The notes under the pieces: model-generated
What the model saw: the letters and a program-made list of their open reading frames with translations, nothing else
What the model was told of the DNA's origin: nothing
Databases searched by the model: none
Source of the DNA: Colimorpha sp034178965
GTDB taxonomy: Bacteria > Bacteroidota > Bacteroidia > Bacteroidales > P3
Reading direction: 5' to 3'
DNA length: 8,322 nucleotides
Assembly: GCA_034178965.1 (NCBI GenBank)
Contig: JAXFQM010000206.1
Coordinates: 1-8,322 of the forward strand
Translations under genes and position numbers: made by a program
Part shown: positions 1-6,981 of the stretch, piece after piece
Layout of the letters: each line of letters begins with the position of its first letter
How positions within the stretch are numbered: the first letter of the stretch is position 1

Positions 1-543
1 AATGCTGTAGTTTAAAAATACACTATCGCCCGTGGAGGGATCCATGCCAGCAAAAATACGGCGATTGGGCACATGGTACACCGCATTTCTTCCATATGCC
101 CTTACGGGCAGTTCCTGTTTCTTTCCATTAAAGGCAAACACCATAGCATCTTCCACCAGGAAAGGTGAAGCCTGGTCGTTGGGGTTGATATTGGCGCGGA
201 CGAAGAGGAACAGGCTGTCGTGCGCCCCAACCTCCACGTTGCGCACAACGCGACTGCTGTCCCCGTCCACATTCATTCGAAAACGGCTACCGTCGCCCCC
301 TTTCATTGTCACCGTCTCCAACATCAGTGGGGCATTATGGTCGTTATACACCTTCACCACCCTCACCGTAGTGCCCATTTGTGTGAACACCGTATCGAAA
401 GAGAGGGTATCCAGCGAGAACCTCAACATTGCAGAACTATCGGTAAGATAACTCTTTACGCAACCCGCATTCAGCAGCGTCGTAGCAATGGCCAGCGCCG
501 CAATGAGCGCGCTCGTCGTTTTTCTCAAAGCAATACTTTCCAT
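1..543 (-). CDS. Bacteroidetes-type lipoprotein, N-terminal part (cut by window edge)
   Basis: The reading frame is open from an ATG at 543 to the left edge (181 codons, no stop). Residues 1-27 form a signal peptide: a short basic start (R7, K8), then an Ala/Leu/Ile-rich core, ending LNAGC with C28 as the probable lipidated cysteine. Asn at -3 makes the lipobox imperfect. Residues about 40-67 hold the pattern LRFSLDTLSFDTVFTQMG followed by VKVYN, which I associate with Bacteroidetes surface or periplasmic lipoproteins that carry an Ig-like N-terminal domain and often a C-terminal right-handed beta-helix; that C-terminal part would lie outside the window, so the family is inferred. No Asp/Glu-rich surface-export signal follows the cysteine. 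The gene starts 40 bases after the recN stop in the same direction and has no promoter of its own that I can see, so it is probably the operon's distal gene. The bases before the ATG are T-rich with no Shine-Dalgarno. Confidence 0.8.
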   Translation of the reverse strand, partial: MESIALRKTTSALIAALAIATTLLNAGCVKSYLTDSSAMLRFSLDTLSFDTVFTQMGTTVRVVKVYNDHNAPLMLETVTMKGGDGSRFRMNVDGDSSRVVRNVEVGAHDSLFLFVRANINPNDQASPFLVEDAMVFAFNGKKQELPVRAYGRNAVYHVPNRRIFAGMDPSTGDSVFLNYSI

Positions 544-583
544 AAAAAAATAACGCGAGAATGAGCCATTTATTGTGTATCAG

Positions 584-2263
584 CTACTTCCCCATAAGTT
601 CGCGTGCCGTTTGCAATGCCGCTTCAGTCGGCGGGTCGCTACTAAGCATGATTGCAATTTGCCGTAGGCGTTCTTGTCGGGAAAGCAGACGTATGTGGCT
701 CTCCGTGCGTTCACCTTCCGTGTTTTTGTACACAAAAAGGTGCTGCGCTGCGCGTGCGGCAATCTGTGGCAAGTGTGTAATGGCTATCACCTGCATGTGG
801 CTCGCCATCTGTTGCATGATGCAGCCCACGCGCACAGAGGTGTCGCCGCTCACGCCGCTATCTATTTCGTCAAAGATGATGGTGGGCAGCAATTTTTGCT
901 GCACGACCAAGGATTTTATCGCCAGCATCAGGCGGCTCATCTCACCCCCCGAGGCCACCCTGGACAATTCGCGAAACTGTCCGCCACGGTTGGCGTTGAA
1001 AAGAAACGAGACGCTGTCGTTGCCGTTGGGGCCATAATCGGATGCTTTCTCCAATTTCACCCGCAGTTGCGCCTCCTTCATGCCAAGGTCGGTCAACGTG
1101 GGCATCAGCGCCATTTCTATTTTCCGCGCGTTTCTTTCCCTTATCTCTGTAAGCCTTTCGGCCAACGTCTGCACTTCGGCAAAAGCCTTGTCCACGGCCT
1201 CCATAGTGCGCCTTATTTCCTCGTCAAGGGCACCTATGCTTTGCAGTCGTTTGTCCAAGTTGTCCTGTATGGCGAGCAAGTCGGCTATAGCGGCCACATG
1301 GTGCTTTTTCTCCAAGCGATAAATCAAGTCTAGCCTCTCTTCCACCTCCTGGTGCCGCTGCGGCGAGAAGTCGAAGCGATCGTTAAGGCGCTGCGTCTCA
1401 TCGAGGATGTCACGCAACTCTATGAGAGAAGACTCCATGCGGTTGTACAATTCGTCTATTCCTTTATGGCAGGAGGCAATTTTGGCCAGTTGTCCTTTTG
1501 CCGCTGTCAAGGCTTGGTAGGCACCGTTTTCATCGCTGTCGCACAGAGCAAATACTTCCTCGAAGACCTGTTTTATTTCTTCCGTATTGGAAAGCAATTC
1601 ATGTTCCTCTTCCAATTGCTCCTGTTCGCCATCGGCCAGATTGGCTTTTTGCAATTCGTCGTAGAGGAATTGGTTGTAGTCCAAGTCTTGTTTGTTTTTC
1701 GAGTCTTGCTCCGTCAGTTGTTCCAAACGTTTCTTTTGCGCTTGGTATTGGTGAAACGCTGCGCCGTAGGCAAGCCTGGCACGCTCTCCATCCTCCGTTC
1801 CGTCCTCTGCCTTTCCAGGCATACCATCCAGTAGTCCTAGTTGGAAATCGCTGTTGGCGATTGTCAGCGTTTGGTGCTGCGAATGTATGTCCACCAAACG
1901 GGTTCCCAAATCCTTCAGTGCTGTCAACGCCACGGGCGTGTCGTTCACAAAAGCACGGTTTTTGCCGCTAGGCGTTAGTTCCCTGCGCAAAAGAAGCGTA
2001 TCGGCGTAGTCCCAGTCGTTCTGCTCGAAGAAACCTTGCAAATCCAGCGCGCCTATGTCGAAAGTGGCCTCTATGACGCACTTTTTCTCCATGTCGTACA
2101 GTGCGCCGTTGTCGGCGCGAGCGCCCAACAACAGTCCCAAAGCTCCCAGCAGGATACTCTTACCAGCACCCGTTTCGCCTGTGATAGCCACAAAACCGCC
2201 CTCAAAGACGATATCGCTTTTCGCTATCAGCGCGTAGTTTTCTATATGCAGCGTCCTTAACAT
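584..2263 (-). CDS. recN: DNA repair protein RecN
   Basis: This is a full-length RecN (559 residues; the family is usually about 550-570), an SMC-like ATPase that acts early in double-strand-break repair. The N-terminal half-domain carries the Walker A motif GETGAGKS at residues 29-36. The middle (about 160-390) is rich in Glu, Lys, Gln and Leu, as expected for the coiled-coil arms. The C-terminal half-domain carries the ABC signature SGGEMS (438-443), Walker B IIFDEID (about 462-468) with a following SGVSG D-loop, and the H-loop ITHLPQIA (His497). All ATPase residues are present, so the protein should be active. The start is supported by the typical opening MLRTLHIENYALI and by AAGGAAG just upstream. 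It lies 16 bases after sufS and is probably cotranscribed. I see no LexA-like box in the short gap. Confidence 0.97.
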   Translation of the reverse strand: MLRTLHIENYALIAKSDIVFEGGFVAITGETGAGKSILLGALGLLLGARADNGALYDMEKKCVIEATFDIGALDLQGFFEQNDWDYADTLLLRRELTPSGKNRAFVNDTPVALTALKDLGTRLVDIHSQHQTLTIANSDFQLGLLDGMPGKAEDGTEDGERARLAYGAAFHQYQAQKKRLEQLTEQDSKNKQDLDYNQFLYDELQKANLADGEQEQLEEEHELLSNTEEIKQVFEEVFALCDSDENGAYQALTAAKGQLAKIASCHKGIDELYNRMESSLIELRDILDETQRLNDRFDFSPQRHQEVEERLDLIYRLEKKHHVAAIADLLAIQDNLDKRLQSIGALDEEIRRTMEAVDKAFAEVQTLAERLTEIRERNARKIEMALMPTLTDLGMKEAQLRVKLEKASDYGPNGNDSVSFLFNANRGGQFRELSRVASGGEMSRLMLAIKSLVVQQKLLPTIIFDEIDSGVSGDTSVRVGCIMQQMASHMQVIAITHLPQIAARAAQHLFVYKNTEGERTESHIRLLSRQERLRQIAIMLSSDPPTEAALQTARELMGK

Positions 2264-2279
2264 GACTTCCTTGGCTTTT

Positions 2280-3479
2280 TTACACCAGCAATGGCGAGAT
2301 GCGCTTCAGCGCATCGATAAAGACGTCCACCTCCTCCATTGTGTTATATATGGCGAATGAGGCCCTCACTGTGCCCGGTATGCCATAACGGTCCATGACG
2401 GGTTGCGTACAATGGTGCCCCGTGCGCACCGCCACACCAAGTTTGTCCAGCAGCGTTCCGGTGTCATAGGGGTGCGCTGCGCCCAGAAGGAACGAGATGA
2501 CAGCCGCTTTCTTTGGCGCCGTCCCATAGATGCGTATGCCTTCCATCTTCATCATTTGGCTCGTGGCGTAGGCACAAAGACGTTCTTCCTGCTGTGCTAT
2601 CTTCTCAATGCCCACCTGCTGCATAAACTCGATAGCGCTGCCCAGTCCAAGCACGTCGCCCACAGAGGGTGTGCCTGCCTCAAACTTGTAGGGCAGTTCG
2701 TTATAGGTAGTGTGTTCGAAAGTGACGGTCTTTATCATCTCCCCTCCGCCCTGATATGGGGGCATCTCGTTGAGGAACTTCTCTTTGCCATACATCACCC
2801 CCACTCCCATGGGGCCATACATCTTATGCCCGCTGAAACAATAAAAGTCGCAATCTAAGTCCTGTACGTCCACTGCCATATGCGCTACCGCCTGTGCGCC
2901 GTCCACAAGCACGGGCACGTTGCGGCTGTGCGCCATGGAGACCATTTGCCGAATGGGGTTGATGGTACCCAGCGTGTTGCTCACATGGCAGCAGGCCACC
3001 AAACGCGTCTTTTCGCTGAAGAGGCTTTCATAGGCTTGCAGGTTCAACGTTCCGTCATTGTCAAACGGGATGACCTTGATGATGGCTCCCACCCTCTCGC
3101 ATGCCAGTTGCCACGGCACTATGTTGCTGTGGTGTTCCATGCCGCTGAGGATGATTTCGTCTCCGGCACCTAAATAGCGTTGGCCGAACGAGGAGGCCAC
3201 CAAGTTGATGCTCTCGGTGGTGCCGCGCGTAAAGATTATCTCCTCCGCCTTTCGCGCATGGATGAACTGCTGCACCTGCCGCCGCACCTTCTCATAGGCC
3301 TCCGTGGCCTGAATAGCCAGGTGGTAGGTGCCACGGTGTATGTTGCTATTCAGCGTACCGTAATATTGGCACAAGGTGTCTATCACCTGTTGCGGTTTTT
3401 GCGTGGTGGCCGCATTGTCGAAGTAAATCAACTTATGACCATAGGCCAAACTGTTGAGTATGGGAAACTGTTCTCTCAT
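2280..3479 (-). CDS. sufS: Cysteine desulfurase SufS
   Basis: This PLP-dependent enzyme removes sulfur from L-cysteine to give alanine and an enzyme persulfide that feeds Fe-S cluster assembly. Its 399 residues match the usual group II (SufS/CsdA) length. Visible landmarks are EHHSN (His116/117, PLP stacking), DGAQ (Asp193, Gln196), the Schiff-base lysine in FSGHKMYGP (Lys219), and the persulfide cysteine in RTGHHCTQP (Cys357). The motif around Cys357 is the short-loop type II form, separating it from NifS/IscS. The start ATG at 3479 overlaps the TGA of the upstream small membrane-protein gene (ATGA), so translation is probably coupled; no clear Shine-Dalgarno is seen. In many Bacteroidetes sufS follows sufBCD. 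Here it sits instead between a DedA/small-protein pair and recN, and no SufE or SufU partner is visible in the window. Confidence 0.96.
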   Translation of the reverse strand: MREQFPILNSLAYGHKLIYFDNAATTQKPQQVIDTLCQYYGTLNSNIHRGTYHLAIQATEAYEKVRRQVQQFIHARKAEEIIFTRGTTESINLVASSFGQRYLGAGDEIILSGMEHHSNIVPWQLACERVGAIIKVIPFDNDGTLNLQAYESLFSEKTRLVACCHVSNTLGTINPIRQMVSMAHSRNVPVLVDGAQAVAHMAVDVQDLDCDFYCFSGHKMYGPMGVGVMYGKEKFLNEMPPYQGGGEMIKTVTFEHTTYNELPYKFEAGTPSVGDVLGLGSAIEFMQQVGIEKIAQQEERLCAYATSQMMKMEGIRIYGTAPKKAAVISFLLGAAHPYDTGTLLDKLGVAVRTGHHCTQPVMDRYGIPGTVRASFAIYNTMEEVDVFIDALKRISPLLV

Positions 3480-3634
3480 TTATTTCTATAAAAAAAGAAT
3501 GCTATGGCGAGGCCTGTCAGCAACAGCGCAAAGAAAAGGAAGAATGCCACGCTGCATCCCCTCGGTGGCAGCGGACGGTCTAATTTTCGTCCCATGACGT
3601 GGGAGTCCTCTTTACCTTCTTCCGCCATGCGCAT
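3476..3634 (-). CDS. 52-residue single-pass membrane protein, function unknown
   Basis: This small frame runs from ATG at 3634 to TGA at 3476-3478 and exactly fills the gap between dedA and sufS. The start shares its A with the dedA stop (TGATG), and its TGA overlaps the sufS ATG (ATGA). A second in-frame ATG at 3628 would give 50 residues. Residues 1-20 are hydrophilic and charged (AEEGKEDSH, then GRKLDR). Residues 21-25 are PLPPR. Residues about 27-49 are a strongly hydrophobic helix rich in Phe, Leu and Ala with one Cys at 27. The protein ends YRNK. It looks like a single-pass inner-membrane protein, topology uncertain. I do not recognise a family. The fit of both ends to overlapping stop/start codons is the main evidence that it is real; conservation has not been tested. 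Confidence 0.72.
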   Translation of the reverse strand: MRMAEEGKEDSHVMGRKLDRPLPPRGCSVAFFLFFALLLTGLAIAFFFYRNK

Positions 3635-4443
3635 CAGTCATTTGCCACGGTGGCGTTGTTCGACACCCTGGATTTTCTTTTCTTGGCAATGGATTTGGCG
3701 ATGCCCCAAACGGCAAACAACGCCACAAGCCCAAGCAGAATATTTCCGATGAGGCTGCTGTATTCTTTCACAATTGCCAGGTTGCCCGCCTTGTATGCCA
3801 TGTAGCCGATGACGGCCAACACGATGTTCCAGGCCGCCGCGCCTATGAACGTAAAGAGCGCGAACGTCCCTACGTTCATCTTGCTTAGTCCGGCGGGGAT
3901 ACTGATGAGTTGTCGCACCACGGGAATGAGACGCCCCACCAGCGTGGAGACGATGCCATGCTCATTGAAATATTTCTCGGCACGTTCCATTTTTTCGCCG
4001 CTCAACATAAGCATGTGTCCCACTTTGCTATCCACGAAGGCATAGATGATGGGCCTTCCTAGCCAGCGGCTGAGGTAATAGTTGATGAAGGCGCCCAACA
4101 TGGCTCCTACCGTACCAGCCAGCACTATTAACCAAATCTTCATGCCGCCCGTGCTGTTGGGGTTGGCGGCAACGAACACGGCGGGCGGTATCACCACCTC
4201 GCTAGGAAAAGGGATGAACGAACTTTCCACCGTCATCAGTATGCCCACGGCATAATAGTTCATGTTCGCATCGTACCACTCCAAAGCCTTGTGCACTACG
4301 CCTTTGCTGCCAGTTGTGTCGCCGTTGATTTGCTCTGCAAGTTTCTCGTTGGCCTGATTGGCCGCGGTTTCCGTCGGTGGGCCTTGCGCAAAAACTGGCG
4401 CTGACAGCGTCAGCAGGATGAGGACCGTTAAGATGTGTCTCAT
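3634..4443 (-). CDS. DedA-family (VTT/SNARE-associated domain) membrane protein
   Basis: DedA-family proteins are inner-membrane proteins needed for envelope integrity; some members recycle undecaprenyl phosphate or move phospholipids across the membrane, but the substrate here cannot be read from sequence. The family signature is clear. Glu73 and Ser74 precede IPFPSEVVIPP (77-87), and GRLIPVVRQLISIPAGLSKM (170-189) holds the conserved Gly-Arg, Pro174, Arg177 and Pro-Ala-Gly. Hydrophobic segments lie around 102-124, 192-216 and 229-248, and the tail 250-260 is basic (KKRKSR), consistent with a cytoplasmic C-terminus. Unusually, the 269-residue protein begins with a cleavable-looking signal peptide (1-19, ending PVFA) and a polar stretch of about 30 residues before the core. 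The start overlaps the TPR gene stop (ATGA); the stop overlaps the next small gene (TGATG). Confidence 0.92.
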   Translation of the reverse strand: MRHILTVLILLTLSAPVFAQGPPTETAANQANEKLAEQINGDTTGSKGVVHKALEWYDANMNYYAVGILMTVESSFIPFPSEVVIPPAVFVAANPNSTGGMKIWLIVLAGTVGAMLGAFINYYLSRWLGRPIIYAFVDSKVGHMLMLSGEKMERAEKYFNEHGIVSTLVGRLIPVVRQLISIPAGLSKMNVGTFALFTFIGAAAWNIVLAVIGYMAYKAGNLAIVKEYSSLIGNILLGLVALFAVWGIAKSIAKKRKSRVSNNATVAND

Positions 4444-5849
4444 TTTTTCTTTTCTAATTCAGTTATCAATTGTGATATGTTGGGATCGTCGTACACGTCG
4501 GGCCAGTCTGCAAAGATGTCGTCCATCAGTTCGGGGTCTGTGGCGAAAGCCTTGCAGATGCATTCCAGCGTCTCGCGCAGTTGCTTCTTTCTAAAGTAGC
4601 ACACCGCCAGCAATTCGTACACCTCAAAATCTTGCTCGCAATTTTCCATGCACTTTTTCAGCACCACCATGGCCTCGTCATAGCGCCGTTTGTCCATCAG
4701 TTCGCGTGCATAGGAAACATAGAAATAGCCTGCGTCAGGGATGTCGGCCATGGCATCCTCAAACACCCGCTTTGCCTCTTCGGCATAGTCGAAGCACATC
4801 AATATCTTCATCAGGCCCTCTTTGTAGCGCACATTGTGCGGTTCGTAGTCGATGAGACGCTGCATGTTGTCTATGGCGGCCTGCGCATCGTTCATGTCTT
4901 GGTAACAATAGGCCAGCATTTCGCGGCTGTCGGTATTGTAGGGGTCCTCCTGAAGCGACTTCTTGAAGTAAACTGCTGCCGTGGCGGCGTTGTTTTGATG
5001 GTAGTAGCACTGTCCCATGTTGTAGAAGACCGCGCTGTGGTCCTCCGTGAAAGGCAGTGCCTCCTGTAGCGTCCTCACCGCCTCTGCGGGTTGGTTCAGC
5101 AAGTCGTAGGTTTGCGCCAGGGCATCGTAGGCGGGGAAAAACTTGTCGTCCACGGCAAGGGCATATTTCAATGCACTTTCCGCCTGCTCATACAGCCCCT
5201 TCCCTCGATAGGCCTCGCCCAGCACCAGCCATCCTGCCGCGCTGTAAGGGTTTTTTTCCACAAACTGTGAGAAAAAATGGATGCTTTCATCCAACGTGTC
5301 GTCCTGGGTGAAGATGTCGGCCATGGCATAGATGCAGCGCGTTTCGTCGGGATTGGCTTGCAAGGCCTTTTTGTAGTAGGCCAGCGCGCTATCGTTCATT
5401 TGCAGCCGCATGTATTCGTCGCCGATGTTGCCGTACACCATGTCCAGTTCCAATCCGTCTTTTGCGGCGCGGAGATAGTATTGTATGGCCTTCCGCGGCT
5501 GGTCCATGGCGCTATAGGTGCCAGCGAGAGCATACATCACGTCGGTGTTTTCCGGTTGCTGTTCTTCCAGCCGGCGCAACAGGCGCAACGCTTCGTCAAA
5601 CTTCTCTTTGGCGCACAGCATATGTGCCCGCCTCAACACTATCTCGTCGCTCTGGGGGTAAAGGTACTCGGCATACTCCACGGCTCGGGTCAGTTGGTCC
5701 AAGTCATAGCTGTCCAAGTAGAAGTCGATGATGTCCTCCAGCTGCTCCACGTCGAAGTAGCGGCTCTCGCCAGCCTTCTCCATGTGCTCGAAGTCCAGCA
5801 CCAGTTGCTTCACCTCGTTGTTGTAGTTCTTAAATCTATTCTTTTCCAT
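4440..5849 (-). CDS. Tetratricopeptide-repeat protein, cytoplasmic
   Basis: This 469-residue protein has no signal peptide or membrane segment and consists mostly of tandem TPR units. I can phase about ten from residue 68 to 439 in steps of roughly 34, for example around 102-135, 137-169, 170-203, 204-237, 271-304, 305-338, 373-405 and 406-439, with typical A-x-Y and A-l-x-x-P patterns. The N-terminal 60 residues are acidic and helical (YFDVEQLEDIIDFYLD). The C-terminal tail is acidic, then basic (ELEKKK). TPRs build protein-binding scaffolds; partner and function are unknown. It is the first gene of the operon. The start is favoured by AAAGGA five bases upstream (5855-5860) and by a promoter about 100 bases upstream. 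Its stop overlaps the dedA start, so its role may be linked to the envelope, though that is only inferred from position. Confidence 0.9.
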   Translation of the reverse strand: MEKNRFKNYNNEVKQLVLDFEHMEKAGESRYFDVEQLEDIIDFYLDSYDLDQLTRAVEYAEYLYPQSDEIVLRRAHMLCAKEKFDEALRLLRRLEEQQPENTDVMYALAGTYSAMDQPRKAIQYYLRAAKDGLELDMVYGNIGDEYMRLQMNDSALAYYKKALQANPDETRCIYAMADIFTQDDTLDESIHFFSQFVEKNPYSAAGWLVLGEAYRGKGLYEQAESALKYALAVDDKFFPAYDALAQTYDLLNQPAEAVRTLQEALPFTEDHSAVFYNMGQCYYHQNNAATAAVYFKKSLQEDPYNTDSREMLAYCYQDMNDAQAAIDNMQRLIDYEPHNVRYKEGLMKILMCFDYAEEAKRVFEDAMADIPDAGYFYVSYARELMDKRRYDEAMVVLKKCMENCEQDFEVYELLAVCYFRKKQLRETLECICKAFATDPELMDDIFADWPDVYDDPNISQLITELEKKK

Positions 5850-5905
5850 CTCGTTCCTTTGCTTTTAGGGTGTTTCCCAAAGGGTGTACACGTTAGCAAC
5901 GCATT

Positions 5906-6012
5906 GCATCTCACTGCAGAAAGGCTCGTCTTCGCGCCCAAAAAGCAAATGCAAATATACGAAAAAAAAACGACATGCGAGAGTTAATGTTTATTAAGAA
6001 CGCATCTCACTG
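5906..6012. repeat. Direct repeat GCATCTCACTG flanking promoter P1
   Basis: The 11-mer GCATCTCACTG occurs at 5906-5916 and again at 6002-6012, each near an AACGCAT string, 96 bases apart. The copies lie downstream and upstream of P1, in the transcribed leader and just behind the promoter. A pair of regulator sites is possible, but two copies of an 11-mer in about 1 kb are only mildly unexpected. Confidence 0.35.
5950..5980 (-). promoter_or_regulatory. Promoter P1 of the TPR-dedA-sufS-recN operon
   Basis: On the minus strand this reads TCGCATGT, a 13-base T-rich spacer, then TATATTTGCA. The last element fits the Bacteroidetes -7 consensus TAnnTTTG. A classical -33 TTTG is not visible at the expected distance; the shared octamer stands near that place. 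Transcription would start near 5945, giving a leader of about 95 bases before the TPR ATG at 5849. The same layout occurs at P2 and P3. Confidence 0.65.
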
Positions 6013-6049
6013 TGTCACACGGCAATAGCGGCAACTTGCATCGGAGACG

Positions 6050-6141
6050 AAAAGCAGCGGCGTAGCCCTGCCGAAAGCCATTGTGCGAACGGCATGCCGC
6101 TGGCCAGCGCGGCGAAAGAAAAGGCTTAGGGCTGCTTTTTT
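6050..6141 (+). other. Terminator-like nested stem-loop; possible small structured RNA
   Basis: AAAAGCAGC (6050-6058) is perfectly complementary to GCTGCTTTT (6131-6139), and the right arm runs into six Ts (6136-6141). Nested inside are AAGCC (6075-6079) with GGCTT (6123-6127) and GCCGC (6096-6100) with GCGGC (6109-6113). These fold as one branched hairpin of about 90 bases on the plus strand. No plus-strand gene lies upstream, so if it ends a transcript, that transcript would be a short RNA of unknown start. A run of four Ts follows on the minus strand too, so direction is uncertain. Confidence 0.35.
6090..6109. repeat. Two abutting perfect palindromes
   Basis: CGGCATGCCG (6090-6099) and CGCTGGCCAGCG (6098-6109) are perfect palindromes of 10 and 12 bases that share two bases. 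They could be dimer-binding sites or part of the hairpin at 6050-6141. Chance cannot be excluded for either alone; their contact is the notable point. Confidence 0.5.
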
Positions 6142-6380
6142 CCGGCCATGCTTGGCTCTTGCTGTCCTCACGCCGCAACTGCAGGCATAAGTTTGTTTGT
6201 TTCAATGCAATGCAAAATAAACGGCAGGCTACTCCGCAAACACGAAAATCACAGAATACTAAAAAACAGTGTTTTGCGTTTCGTGCAAAGCATTTCCACT
6301 CAACCTCAACAAAACTGCCGAAACGTCACGCAAAGCCAGTGCCCACATGACACTACAACGGCATTCAAGTCCCATTGAAT

Positions 6381-6448
6381 TAGCATGGTTCATGCTATGC
6401 TGATGCTATGCTTGTGCTATGCTGATGCTATGCTGATGCTATTCTGGT
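6381..6448. repeat. Five-copy 11-bp tandem repeat with an inverted leader unit
   Basis: Five head-to-tail 11-mers run from 6394 to 6448. Units 1, 3 and 4 are identical (GCTATGCTGAT), unit 2 ends TTGT, and unit 5 differs at two or three positions (GCTATTCTGGT). Just before them, TAGCAT (6381-6386) and ATGCTA (6392-6397) form a six-base stem with a five-base loop, so the left end can pair with any unit. The 11-base period is close to one DNA turn. The array lies in non-coding sequence, so copy number could vary without breaking a protein. Confidence 0.85.
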
Positions 6449-6693
6449 GCAGGCACGGCTCTGCCACGACGCTCCCACGTCCAAGTGGTCCACAAAAAAT
6501 AGCTTGTTGCAACATGGCCTACCAGCCTCGGCGTCATGACTGGTAACGGTCTCCCTTGCGGCAGCCGCGCAGCGCCAAGCCTCAATGTGCGCAAGGACTC
6601 CATGCAATAATTATGAAACAACATACGAAGTGAGGCGTGAGAACCCAAAAAAGATTAACACGTGAAACAAGAGGAAAGAATCTTTGAACTTAT

Positions 6694-6706
6694 TTTGCAA
6701 TGCAAA
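6694..6706. promoter_or_regulatory. Operator-like palindrome upstream of P2
   Basis: TTTGCA-A-TGCAAA is a perfect 13-base odd palindrome about 45-57 bases before the P2 TAnnTTTG box. Its right part, TGCAATGCAAA, recurs at 6206-6216. The position suits an activator or regulator site, but nothing identifies the binding protein. Confidence 0.3.
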
Positions 6707-6729
6707 TTCATAATGATTAAAATATTTTT

Positions 6730-6760
6730 TCGCATGTAGGATTTTTTGCGTAACTTTGCA
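6730..6760 (+). promoter_or_regulatory. Promoter P2 of the TM2-domain gene
   Basis: The sequence reads TCGCATGT at 6730-6737, a 13-base T-rich spacer, and TAACTTTGCA at 6751-6760, which fits TAnnTTTG. Transcription would start near 6765, so the transcript to the ATG at 6982 carries a long leader of about 215 bases. The arrangement is base-for-base the same spacing as P1 and P3. Confidence 0.7.
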
Positions 6761-6764
6761 AAGC

Positions 6765-6981
6765 CGTAGGTTGTTGTCCCAATATTATGCCTGCGGCCAA
6801 GGCAAGCGACTTTCCCACAGTCTTTTAGGCGAAGGACATAACGCCACATAAAGACCGTGACACGTAGCCTCACGCTTTCCTTGCCTGACGTCTTCATGCT
6901 AAAAACAATAAGCCAACAAGGGGGCTTGGCGGCGAAAAACGCTCCGCGTAAGCACGGAGGGTAAAAAAACGAACCATACTT
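6765..6981 (+). other. Long 5' leader of the TM2-domain gene
   Basis: About 215 bases lie between P2 and the start codon. Near the 3' end, CTCCG (6942-6946) can pair with CGGAG (6955-6959), which buries a GGAGG too far (about 20 bases) from the ATG to serve as a normal ribosome site. Alternative short stems occur at 6910-6930. Two tiny frames are present (13 codons from 6787, 22 codons from 6896) without supporting signals. No known riboswitch is recognised. Confidence 0.4.

Larger units (their letters stand above)
6013..6729. other. Long divergent intergenic region without a supported gene
   Basis: About 700 bases between the two divergent transcription units hold no frame that looks like a real protein. 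The longest frames (89 residues from 6081 on the plus strand, 69 from 6439 on the minus) are rich in Arg, Ser, His and Cys, have no recognisable domain, and lack promoter or ribosome-site support. I saw no tRNA, SRP RNA or other recognisable RNA gene. The stretch contains the nested inverted repeat at 6050-6141, the 11-bp tandem repeat at 6394-6448, and a six-base inverted repeat TACCAG/CTGGTA at 6520-6545. It may hold an unrecognised small RNA or decayed sequence. Confidence 0.6.

Noticed and set aside
5865..5909. 14-codon frame in the leader of the TPR gene, ending 15 bases before its start
   Set aside because: Possible leader peptide, but it has no codon-run or attenuator pair, and a frame this short is expected by chance.
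6188..6195. TAAGTTTG, a TAnnTTTG match on the plus strand
   Set aside because: No TCGCATGT or -33 box at the right distance and no gene downstream; one such match is expected by chance in this much sequence.
6081..6350. 89-codon plus-strand frame in the intergenic region
   Set aside because: Composition is Arg/His/Cys/Ser-rich with no recognisable domain, and it runs through the inverted-repeat cluster.
6394..6448. Considered as a CRISPR array
   Set aside because: The units are 11 bases and contiguous with no unique spacers, and no cas gene is present.
6505..6514. TGTTGCAACA palindrome
   Set aside because: A single 10-base palindrome is expected about once per kilobase.
6896..6964. 22-codon frame just upstream of the TM2 gene
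   Set aside because: No ribosome site or recognisable peptide; kept only as a conservation check.
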